64,000 nucleotides of DNA, taken from NCBI GenBank assembly GCA_902168205.1, contig CABHOK010000011.1:124001-188000 (forward strand). Direction: 5' to 3'. Made by a program: the position numbers and the translations under genes. Below the pieces are notes generated by a model. The model searched no databases and was not told the origin of the DNA. It saw only the letters and a list, made by a program, of their open reading frames with translations. Within the stretch, counting starts at the first letter, position 1; each line of letters starts with the position of its first letter. The stretch comes from an uncultured Chitinophaga sp. GTDB taxonomy: Bacteria > Bacteroidota > Bacteroidia > Cytophagales > Cyclobacteriaceae. Below, in pieces: positions 37,767 through 45,844 of the stretch.

Positions 37767-38471
37767 TCACGCATATTTCCATTTGAATCCTTTGGTGTGA
37801 TGGTGAATGCCGCGCGCCACCAGTATAATTTCTTTCTCACCACAACCGGTTTTTCGCGAGGCTTCACTGATGCTTTCGTAACGCGCCAGCAGTTTGCCTT
37901 TTCGGGTATATTGTTTTACAGGCTTGCGCCTGCTATGGCCTCCGTAATTTGTCCACTTCGAGCGATCAGCAATTTTTAAATACGAGTCAACACGATCGCG
38001 CTTGAATACCCTCAGACTCTTTTCACTTTTTGTTACCAGCTTCAGATTCTTTACAGAGTTGTTATAGCCATCGCCATCTTTGTTGATCACATACAGGCCA
38101 TCCTTTTCGTAATCTATATCTTCAATAAACGCGCTATAGATAACTCTGCGTGTGTTAAAATAATATTGGTGCCCTTCGCGGGATAATGATACGCGAAGAT
38201 CAATCATTGGTTCGCCTGTTTTTATATTTCGGTTCTGCGCTACAGACTGACTCAGAATTCTGCCGGCAACAAATTGTTCTTTTAATCGTGGATGGGGTAT
38301 AGTTCTATCAAGCGATTTAACCCGTCCCATGTTCGAAGCTTTATAAAGACCTTCAAATCCGGGTATATCGCGCCATCGTTCACCTTTTATACTCTTGAGT
38401 TCTTTGTTCAGATAGGGGTATTTCACTCGCTTCATATCTGTAATGTTAGTAACAATCTTATCAGGGAACAA
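37767..38471 (-). CDS. NUMOD4/HNH-type endonuclease relative with degenerate HNH core
   Basis: A 234-residue protein with the layout of phage/intron HNH homing endonucleases: NUMOD4 at about 30-75 ('WRDIPGFEGLYKASNMGRVK'), an HNH_3-like region at about 108-147 ('VINKDGDGYNNSVKNLKLVT') and a C-terminal NUMOD1/IENR-like DNA-binding segment at about 184-234 ('KQYTRKGKLLARYESISEAS', 'GFKWKY'). The usual catalytic His in 'vnHkdg' is Asn here, so cleavage activity is doubtful. It lies free between two plus-strand transcription units, not inside an intron or another gene that I can see. The start may be Met13. Confidence 0.82.
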   Translation of the reverse strand: MFPDKIVTNITDMKRVKYPYLNKELKSIKGERWRDIPGFEGLYKASNMGRVKSLDRTIPHPRLKEQFVAGRILSQSVAQNRNIKTGEPMIDLRVSLSREGHQYYFNTRRVIYSAFIEDIDYEKDGLYVINKDGDGYNNSVKNLKLVTKSEKSLRVFKRDRVDSYLKIADRSKWTNYGGHSRRKPVKQYTRKGKLLARYESISEASRKTGCGEKEIILVARGIHHHTKGFKWKYA

Positions 38472-38704
38472 CCATTACGGAAGTATACCTCTGTAATCTT
38501 ACGGAGGCTGCCATGTGTAATCTTTTTAGAGGCTTCATTCTTAAAGGATTGTAATTTTGAAACCGGAAACGACTTGCTATGTGGCGCTGCTAAATGTATA
38601 CTTAGTAACCCTTCGTTTTGTTCGTTAGCAGAGTCAGCGATTGTATAGAACTTCTTTATTACAAAGGTATAAGATCAACGATAAGCAGGAGAGTGAATTA
38701 CCCC

Positions 38705-40045
38705 ATGAACAAAAACGCATCTGTTTTCAGATATTGCCGCTATATCATCATGCCGCTGGTGTATGTTTTGGTTGCAGGCTGCGAATTACAGGAAACAAAT
38801 TTTATCAAGCCGGTCCCCATAGCACTCGAAGCAATGGACGTACAGTCTACAAGTTTTAGCGCAACCTGGAAACCTGTACTCGGCAGTTCGGTCTATGTCG
38901 TAGACGTTGCCACCGACCCGCAGTTTTCCAGTATTGTACCCAACTATCAATCGCATGAAACAACAGGTGTTACGTTGCAGGTAACAGGCCTTGTAGCAGA
39001 AGTAACCTACTACTACCGGGTTCGTGCGAAACGAGACAATACCTTTTCCGATAACTCCAATACTATACAGGTAACAACCGCAGCATTAACATCACCAGTT
39101 GCGTTGCCCGCTACAGGTGTCAAGGTATTTCAATTCACGGCAAACTGGGCAGCTGTTGAAGATGCTGCAAGTTATCTCCTCGAAGTAGCAGCTGATCCTG
39201 AGTTCAATACTATACTTCCGGACTACAACAGTGTAGAAGTAGTAGGCACTTCTCTTGATGTGGAAGGTCTTGACTATCGCGATACACATTACTACCGCGT
39301 GAAGGCAAAACGCCTGGAGAAAACTTCCGGTTATTCCAATGTAATCGAAGTGAAGCCATGCATTACGCCATCGTGTAAGGTTTCAAAACTTATTTTCTCC
39401 AGCGACTTCTGGGATGAATTTGAATACGATGGCAACACGCTGACTACTATCAAAACCAACTATTATGGCGATGAAACTACATGGAAGGTCGCATACCGCG
39501 CTGATGGTAAAGTTGATTCGGTAAATGCATGGTACGATGGCGCTGTATATCAGAAAAATGTATATGAATACAATTCAACGGGGCAGTGGACATCGTTGTA
39601 CACATATGACGGCTCTGATGAACTGGCATGGGTGAGAGACTATCTCTATAATGATTTGGGGCAGCTGATCGGTTTAAGAGTTCATCGTGACCTTGAGCGT
39701 ACCAGCCTGATGTTGCATCAGGACTACACGATCGATCAATATGGTAATGTGCTAACAGTTACCAATGAGAATGGCGATCAAACCGGTGAGTTCCGGTACG
39801 AATATACATTTAACCCCAAAATGTTAATTGCCGAAACCTTACGCCCTTTTATCGCGGATGCCTTTTCCGGTTTTGATCTGAGACCCTACAACAGAATTAA
39901 CAACGCAATTTACGCGCATGGAAATTTCACCGGCGAATATGAAGAAGAAGAAGTTTTTGTATACGAACGAAACAGTTGCGATGTAGCTGTGGCACGGAAA
40001 GGCTACTATAAAGTTACTTACGAATTTACAGGATGTGATTTCTAA
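38705..40045 (+). CDS. Lipoprotein with two fibronectin-III domains and YD-like C-terminus
   Basis: A 446-residue lipoprotein (lipobox LVAGC, Cys26). Two Fn3 domains at about 35-118 and 122-212, each with 'W…V…Y…VDVATDPQF' type strands and the same 'YYYRVRAKR' / 'HYYRVKAKR' end. The last 220 residues contain Tyr/Asp-rich beta segments ('EYNSTGQWTSLYTYDGSDEL', 'DYTIDQYGNVLTVTNENGDQ') resembling YD/RHS-like strands, but no full toxin core. I start at 38705 for the signal peptide. It is the first gene of the operon leading into the TonB receptor 13 bp downstream, so it is probably the receptor's surface-exposed partner. Confidence 0.85.
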   Translation: MNKNASVFRYCRYIIMPLVYVLVAGCELQETNFIKPVPIALEAMDVQSTSFSATWKPVLGSSVYVVDVATDPQFSSIVPNYQSHETTGVTLQVTGLVAEVTYYYRVRAKRDNTFSDNSNTIQVTTAALTSPVALPATGVKVFQFTANWAAVEDAASYLLEVAADPEFNTILPDYNSVEVVGTSLDVEGLDYRDTHYYRVKAKRLEKTSGYSNVIEVKPCITPSCKVSKLIFSSDFWDEFEYDGNTLTTIKTNYYGDETTWKVAYRADGKVDSVNAWYDGAVYQKNVYEYNSTGQWTSLYTYDGSDELAWVRDYLYNDLGQLIGLRVHRDLERTSLMLHQDYTIDQYGNVLTVTNENGDQTGEFRYEYTFNPKMLIAETLRPFIADAFSGFDLRPYNRINNAIYAHGNFTGEYEEEEVFVYERNSCDVAVARKGYYKVTYEFTGCDF

Positions 40046-40058
40046 ACAGAAAGTATAT

Positions 40059-42152
40059 ATGCATAATACCTATTTACTAATTGGCTTTCTGTTCATTTCC
40101 AGTGTAGCGTCTGCTCAGACTGCGGATGATAAGGATGCTTCCGGTTCGCTCTATAAATTCTCGGTTGATCAGGATATACTCAACCTGAAATACGAAGGCG
40201 ATGCCACCGTAAAGATACAGGGCGCTTCGGGTAAAGAAGAGGATGTCAATAAAACACCTTATTCAGCTACTGTATTAACGCGTGAAGAAATTGAAAATGC
40301 CGGAGCATTAACCATTCCGGAAGCGTTGCGCCTGGCCCCGGGGTTGTTTGTACAGCAAAGCGTTAACGGGCTGTACGAAGTATATATGTACGGTACCGAA
40401 GCCGACCCGCAAGGAAGTAATCTGAACGATGTCCGCAGCAAAATGGTATTGGTTATGATCGACAACATGCCGATGAATAATTACTTTGATGGCGGTATAT
40501 TATGGGAAACATTGCCGGTAAACCTCGGTGATGTAGAGCGTATTGAAATTGTGCGCAGTCCTTCCAATATACTTTTTGGCCGCGATGCTGCTGCCGGTGT
40601 TATCAATATAATAACCAAAGCGCAGGAAGGAAATAAGATCAGTGTACAAGGTACATCACAATATAGCTTTGCCCCAGGCGCGAAGGCAGCCATCAGCCAG
40701 GCATCAATAGGTTTTGGTGTACGTGATAAACTTTTGGTAAGAATATCCGGGAACTATAATAACACCAGACGTTTTGAAGATCCGTATTATGTGTTCAGTC
40801 AAGGACGCTATATTCCAGGCGATTCACTTTTGTTCTATCAGTCATCAGCTGCACAAACCAACCTGTACGGAAGCCTTGCACGACAAGACTACGGGATGAA
40901 CGCATCCATGCGCTATGTACCCAATGAACATGCAGAAGTAAACCTTTCACTCTCGCATCAAAACTCGGAGGCACAAACTATATATGGTGGCTTTGAAGAA
41001 CTGGCACTAACGCGTAGGGCATCGACACTAAACTTTGCCAATCTGAATGCACGCGTATATAATCTGAATGTACAAGCATCGTATGTTTTGGGCGATCAGA
41101 ATATGGCTGTAGGTTATCCTGGTTATAAATTTGATGTCACCAGAGTAAACGCACGTATATACTATACCTTCCATCTGAAAGGCGTTCACATTATGCCGGG
41201 GGCAAGCTACCAGCAAGGCGCGTTTGATGATGGTGCCTATAAATCTACCGATAGCCAGTATCCGGCTATTATCAATGGCAACCGGAATATTGCTAACTAT
41301 GGTTTCTTCCTGAAAGGCGGAGCAAACCTGTTGGAAGAGAAGTTGACATTGGACGGAGGTATCCGCAAAGATTTTTTCAACGTCAATGATCAGTCGATCA
41401 TGAGTTACCAGGCTGCGGTTGCCTATACACCCCTTGATCGCGTACTGTTGCGGGCTGCTTTTTCGCAGGGATATGTGAGCAACCCGGTACGTGATGTGTT
41501 TGATGAAAGTACCTATATCACGCAGACGGGGTTAACCGTACGCAACGCAGCGAACCCATCACTCAACATAACAACAGCTCAAAATATAGAGGCGGGTACC
41601 CGCATACAGGCTACGGACAAAATTCTGGTAAGCGCAGATTATTTCAGAATCACCGATAAAAATATAGTGCGCCAGGAGTCGTCAATGGATGCGGATGGTG
41701 CCATGATACTGAAACGTGTTAATACCACAACTCCTTTGAAGCGACAGGGTATTACAGCGTCAGTCGCCGCGAGTCTTTCCGGGAAGCTTAAACTACGTGC
41801 CTTCGGTACGCTTCAGCATACCAGCAATGCATACGATACTGCCGGCAGTTACAAATTATATACACCACGATACATACTAGGCGCTACCGGTACGTTCAGA
41901 ACCCTGGTTGAAAAGCTTACTGTTTCAGCGAGTGTGTACGCGTATGGAAACCACGATATGTATACCTCTACACGAGGAGGAGAGTCGTTACCGGCACGTG
42001 TTATTCCCAATGTAAAAGTGTCTTATAAATTCTGGCAGGAGAATTTGGTCTTCGTCAATGCCCGCAATTTTCTGAACAGTAGTGATAAGGAATACATTTT
42101 CGCAGATAATGTACAGGCGCTATACCTGGTAGGTGTTAATCTTAATTTTTAA
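40059..42152 (+). CDS. TonB-dependent outer-membrane receptor
   Basis: A 697-residue receptor with a signal peptide ('LFISSVASAQ'), a plug domain ('TVLTREEIENAGALTIPEAL', 'VERIEIVRSPSNILFGRDAA', 'AGVINIITK') and a beta-barrel ending in Phe. It lacks the CarboxypepD domain of SusC proteins and no SusD is nearby, so it is a classical importer (metal chelate, cobalamin or other small ligand). I prefer the ATG at 40059; a GTG at 40035 would overlap the upstream gene. The next gene starts 6 bp after the stop, joining the receptor to a signalling module. Confidence 0.92.
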   Translation: MHNTYLLIGFLFISSVASAQTADDKDASGSLYKFSVDQDILNLKYEGDATVKIQGASGKEEDVNKTPYSATVLTREEIENAGALTIPEALRLAPGLFVQQSVNGLYEVYMYGTEADPQGSNLNDVRSKMVLVMIDNMPMNNYFDGGILWETLPVNLGDVERIEIVRSPSNILFGRDAAAGVINIITKAQEGNKISVQGTSQYSFAPGAKAAISQASIGFGVRDKLLVRISGNYNNTRRFEDPYYVFSQGRYIPGDSLLFYQSSAAQTNLYGSLARQDYGMNASMRYVPNEHAEVNLSLSHQNSEAQTIYGGFEELALTRRASTLNFANLNARVYNLNVQASYVLGDQNMAVGYPGYKFDVTRVNARIYYTFHLKGVHIMPGASYQQGAFDDGAYKSTDSQYPAIINGNRNIANYGFFLKGGANLLEEKLTLDGGIRKDFFNVNDQSIMSYQAAVAYTPLDRVLLRAAFSQGYVSNPVRDVFDESTYITQTGLTVRNAANPSLNITTAQNIEAGTRIQATDKILVSADYFRITDKNIVRQESSMDADGAMILKRVNTTTPLKRQGITASVAASLSGKLKLRAFGTLQHTSNAYDTAGSYKLYTPRYILGATGTFRTLVEKLTVSASVYAYGNHDMYTSTRGGESLPARVIPNVKVSYKFWQENLVFVNARNFLNSSDKEYIFADNVQALYLVGVNLNF

Positions 42153-42158
42153 CGGCAG

Positions 42159-44729
42159 ATGAGTAAAGTTAAACGATTCATTTTAGTTTGTCTTGTGCTG
42201 AGCGTTGTTGCCAACGGCTATGCACAGGAGCATCAGCCGGTTGATACCATTAAAGCCAATGAATTTATAGCACGGGCGGCAACGTTATTAAAGTCTAACG
42301 AAACAGACAAATCCATACAGTCTGCCCGCGAAGGATTAACCGTATCAAAAAAGAATTTCTACCTGGCGGGGGAGGCGCGCAGTAATCAATTACTGGGGGA
42401 AGCGTATGCAAAAAAGAAAGACTATAGCGAGTCACTGAAAGCATACCTGTCGGCACTGAAGGCCTTTGAGTTACTGAAGCAGGATAATCGAATGATTAAC
42501 ACGTATACCGCCATTGGTATACTATACCAGCAGCAGCAAGCCTATACACAAGCTATAAAATACTTTGAACAGGCACTGAAGAAGTCTGATGACCGTAATT
42601 CGAAAATGAATGAGTTGCTGCTGGAAGATATAGCGCATTCCTATATTCAGCTTGAAAACTATCAGCAGGCCATACAGTATAAAACCAGATTACTCAATAT
42701 ATACCTCGAACAGAAGAATACCGACAAGGTGATAGAGACCTACAAAGAACTCTCGTCACTTTGTGAGGTGACCCGCCAATACCGTCTGGCACAGCGATAC
42801 AACACGGAGCTTGCATCGATTTACGGAAAGAGAAATGACCTCGGTGGACTTTCATCAGCCCATAACAACCTTGGTTTTATCAGTAAACGAAACGATGATC
42901 TTAAAACTTCATCAGAGTATTTTACAAAAGTAGTTGAGCTGGTAAACGAGCAACCTAAAAATTTAAGTGAGAGCGACAAAGCTATACTCTATACCAACGT
43001 TGGTGTAGCATACACGAACTTGAAGCAGTATACCCGGGCTAAAGAGAGTTATACCATCGCGCTGAAAATACGCGAACACCAAAAGAATGAGACTGAAATT
43101 GCCAATGTCGACAATTACATTGCGTCTAATTACTATGTAAGTGGCAATACATCGCGCGCGCTCAAGGCTGTGAATGAAGCTATAAAACTCGGTGAAGCAA
43201 ACCATGCAGAAGAAGTGCTGGTTACAAGCTATAAAATTCTAAGTCTTATACACGATAAAGACAACAACCCGGCCAAGGCTCAGGTATATCTTGAAAAGCA
43301 TAAAGCACTGAAGGATAAACTTTCCAAAGAAGCGAAAGAACGCAAGGAGAAGATGCTGCAACGCCAGTTGCTCATTGAGAAGAACGAAGAAGAGATCCGC
43401 ACACTGCTGGCCGACCAGGAACGTGAAGCACTGGAATCGGAGCGCAAGGAAAACCAACTGAAGTTACAGGACAACGAGATCAAACTGAAAGCCAAAGAGC
43501 TCGCCATTCTCAAACGCGATCAGGAGCTAAAGGCAATTGAATATAAAAATCAGCAACTCGAAAAAGAGCGTACGGAACAAGCATTGACACTGGCGCAACA
43601 ACAACTCGAAGCAGAGAAACGTAATCGCGAGCTCGACATGCTTGCAAAAGCAAAGGAGCTGCAGGAACAGAAGCTGAAACAGAAAATGCTCGAGGAGGAA
43701 AAGCAGAAGAAAACGATCCAGCTTCTTGAGTCAGATAAAAAATTAAAAGACGAGCAGCTTAAAAACAGTTACTGGATATCCGGACTCTTTGTATTGGTGA
43801 TCGGCATTATTGCAGTTAGTCTTATTCAAAAACGAAAGGCAAACCGCCTGTTGCAACAACAGCAAACCGAGATAAAAGAAAAGAACGAAGCTTTGCTTCA
43901 GAATATGGAAGAGCTTCGTGCGGCACAGGATATACTTAGTGAACAGAACGATCAGCTCGAAATACAGCACCAGAAAATCACGCACAGCATTCGCTATGCC
44001 GAGCGCATTCAACGCTCCGTGCTTCCGGCTGACAGCATGATGAACAAACTGTTTCCCGAACACTTCATTCTGTATCTGCCGAAAGATATAGTCTCCGGAG
44101 ATTTTTACTGGGCAGCGCAGAAAGATAAGCGAAGAATACTGGCCATAGTGGATTGTACCGGGCACGGTGTTCCGGGGGCGTTCATGTCGATCGTGGGTAG
44201 TAATACACTGAATGAGCTTGTTAATGAAAAGCATGTTACCGAGCCGGCACAAATACTCAATCAACTGCATGAAGGTATACGGCATAAGCTCAGCCAGGTA
44301 GAAAGTCAGAATCACGATGGTATGGACATCGGTATATGTTCACTTGATCAACACGAAGATGGTTCATTCCGGTTGATGTTCGCAGCTGCCAAGCAAACAC
44401 TGTTTGTTATGCGCAAGGGCGAGCTGCTTGAACTGGATGGCGACCGTAAATCGATCGGCGGAGCTAATGCCGGTGACGTACGCGACTTCTCCACAAAAGA
44501 ACTGGTACTGGAAAAAGGAGATATACTATATTTTACTACAGACGGGTTTATCGATCAGAATAGTCCTGACCGCGTACGCTTCAATAAGAAACGTTTGAAG
44601 AGTCTGATCGAAGAAATATATCAGCAACCCATTGAGGTACAGCGCAGCAATTTTGAAAATACATTGGCAAGCCACCAGCAAGGTGCCGAGCAACGTGACG
44701 ACATAACAGTAATAGGAGTAAAACTTTAA
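42159..44729 (+). CDS. Membrane PP2C/SpoIIE phosphatase with TPR sensor region (SiaA-like)
   Basis: An 856-residue signalling phosphatase. Signal peptide to residue 23, periplasmic TPR repeats (about 25-380), a long charged coiled coil (about 380-535), a membrane helix (538-556), cytoplasmic coiled coil, and a SpoIIE-type PP2C domain (about 636-856). Metal-binding Asp residues are in place: Asp648 ('VSGDFYW'), Asp665 ('VDCTGHGVPGAFM'), Asp795 ('FTTDGF') and Asp847/848 ('QRDDITVIG'). With the SiaB- and SiaC-type genes directly downstream it occupies the role of SiaA, the phosphatase that dephosphorylates the SiaC switch protein. The sensor part differs from Pseudomonas SiaA (HAMP/periplasmic loop), here TPR-based. 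Confidence 0.9.
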   Translation: MSKVKRFILVCLVLSVVANGYAQEHQPVDTIKANEFIARAATLLKSNETDKSIQSAREGLTVSKKNFYLAGEARSNQLLGEAYAKKKDYSESLKAYLSALKAFELLKQDNRMINTYTAIGILYQQQQAYTQAIKYFEQALKKSDDRNSKMNELLLEDIAHSYIQLENYQQAIQYKTRLLNIYLEQKNTDKVIETYKELSSLCEVTRQYRLAQRYNTELASIYGKRNDLGGLSSAHNNLGFISKRNDDLKTSSEYFTKVVELVNEQPKNLSESDKAILYTNVGVAYTNLKQYTRAKESYTIALKIREHQKNETEIANVDNYIASNYYVSGNTSRALKAVNEAIKLGEANHAEEVLVTSYKILSLIHDKDNNPAKAQVYLEKHKALKDKLSKEAKERKEKMLQRQLLIEKNEEEIRTLLADQEREALESERKENQLKLQDNEIKLKAKELAILKRDQELKAIEYKNQQLEKERTEQALTLAQQQLEAEKRNRELDMLAKAKELQEQKLKQKMLEEEKQKKTIQLLESDKKLKDEQLKNSYWISGLFVLVIGIIAVSLIQKRKANRLLQQQQTEIKEKNEALLQNMEELRAAQDILSEQNDQLEIQHQKITHSIRYAERIQRSVLPADSMMNKLFPEHFILYLPKDIVSGDFYWAAQKDKRRILAIVDCTGHGVPGAFMSIVGSNTLNELVNEKHVTEPAQILNQLHEGIRHKLSQVESQNHDGMDIGICSLDQHEDGSFRLMFAAAKQTLFVMRKGELLELDGDRKSIGGANAGDVRDFSTKELVLEKGDILYFTTDGFIDQNSPDRVRFNKKRLKSLIEEIYQQPIEVQRSNFENTLASHQQGAEQRDDITVIGVKL

Positions 44730-44764
44730 TAAAAACAGTTGAATCAAGCAGGTAATTATAGCGC

Positions 44765-45322
44765 ATGGAAGAGAGGAAGAATAAAGGTTTAATAGATCTG
44801 TATAGTACCATGAACGATCAGGATATAATTGTTTACTACAAAGGGCCATTCGATGATGTGATCCTTGCCGAGATCGGGAACAAGATCCGCATGAAGGCAT
44901 TCGATTCTCCGAAGGCCGGCAAGCGGCTGTTCGCAGTTTTTATGGAACTCGCACAGAATATATCACTCTACTCGTATGAAAAGAATCGCCTTGAAAGTGT
45001 AGGGAAGTGGGGCGTAGGTACACTGGTGGTATATGAAACGCCTACAGCGTATGTACTTACTTCCGGCAACATGGTAAAGAACGATGTGCTGGAACAGATC
45101 CGGAAAAAATGTGATGAGATCAACACGCTGGACCGTGAGAGTCTACGCGAGATGAAACGCAGGTATCGCAGTGCCGAACTGGATCCTGATCATAAAGGCG
45201 GAAATATAGGGTTGATACAAGTGGCATTAAAGTCTGATGCACCACTCGATATTGATGCCAGGCAGATAGACGATGAACGTTCTTTCTTTACTATTTCTGT
45301 AAGCATCTTCAAGGAGGGTTAA
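44765..45322 (+). CDS. SiaB-family protein kinase (DUF6272)
   Basis: A 185-residue cytoplasmic protein matching the SiaB/DUF6272 family, a GHKL-like kinase that phosphorylates SiaC-type proteins. The N-box-like helix 'FAVFMELAQNISLYSYEK' is clear, as are the following beta strand 'GVGTLVVYE' and 'NIGLIQVALKS'. The gene lies 35 bp after the phosphatase and 25 bp before the SiaC-like gene. In the family the kinase and the phosphatase act oppositely on the same Thr. Confidence 0.85.
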   Translation: MEERKNKGLIDLYSTMNDQDIIVYYKGPFDDVILAEIGNKIRMKAFDSPKAGKRLFAVFMELAQNISLYSYEKNRLESVGKWGVGTLVVYETPTAYVLTSGNMVKNDVLEQIRKKCDEINTLDRESLREMKRRYRSAELDPDHKGGNIGLIQVALKSDAPLDIDARQIDDERSFFTISVSIFKEG

Positions 45323-45347
45323 GACAGCTTGCAATACATGTTTTAAA

Positions 45348-45794
45348 ATGAGGGATTTTACGCTGAGCAAACAGATGAATACTATGGAAGATTTTATAAT
45401 AGCAGGGTCAAGGGATATATATTTCTCTCCCTCTGTTAATCTAAATGCAGCTACGGGCAAATGCAGCATTTCAGGCGAGTCATACCTGGAAGAACCATAC
45501 GAGTTCTATAAGAAAATTTCGGTGTGGTTTTGGGAATATGTGAAGGCGGGCGGGAAGAATATAGTGCTCGATCTGAAATTCAATTATTTTAACACCAGTT
45601 CTTCGCGTGCTTTGCTGGAGATGTTGCGCGTATTGCGCGATCTGCATCACAGCGGTACCGAGGTAACGGTTAACTGGTACTATCCTAATCCGGATGATGA
45701 CGAGATATTGATGGAAGGTGAAGATTTCAGAGATGAATGTGGCCTGGAGATCAATATGATTGAATATGAACTCGAGGAGAGCGGAGAGAAATAA
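45348..45794 (+). CDS. SiaC-family regulatory phosphoprotein (DUF1987)
   Basis: A small STAS-like protein of the SiaC/DUF1987 family. The core 'ILDL'-type strand 'IVLDLKFNYFNTSSSRALLE' contains the Thr of the 'NTSS' motif, the site phosphorylated in Pseudomonas SiaC (Thr68). Other family features: 'GKCSISGESYLEEPYEFYKK' and 'GTEVTVNWYY'. Possible starts are 45348, 45375 and 45384; family comparison favours the later ones (…MEDFIIAGS). It ends the operon, with a strong terminator after it. Unphosphorylated SiaC activates the diguanylate cyclase SiaD in Pseudomonas; no such enzyme is encoded here. Confidence 0.87.
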   Translation: MRDFTLSKQMNTMEDFIIAGSRDIYFSPSVNLNAATGKCSISGESYLEEPYEFYKKISVWFWEYVKAGGKNIVLDLKFNYFNTSSSRALLEMLRVLRDLHHSGTEVTVNWYYPNPDDDEILMEGEDFRDECGLEINMIEYELEESGEK

Positions 45795-45795
45795 A

Positions 45796-45829
45796 AAAAG
45801 CGATCATGCCTGGCAGCATGATCGCTTTT
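45796..45829. terminator. Strong intrinsic terminator shared by convergent genes
   Basis: A 14-bp perfect stem (45796-45809 with 45816-45829) with A-run on one side and T-rich sequence on the other. It would terminate both the SiaABC-like operon and the convergent GH5 gene. Confidence 0.9.
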
Positions 45830-45844
45830 ACTTTTCGGTATATA

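Noticed and set aside
38705-40045. Polymorphic toxin or RHS protein
   Set aside because: The YD-like C-terminus is short, with no RHS core motif, toxin domain or immunity gene following; the next gene is a TonB receptor.
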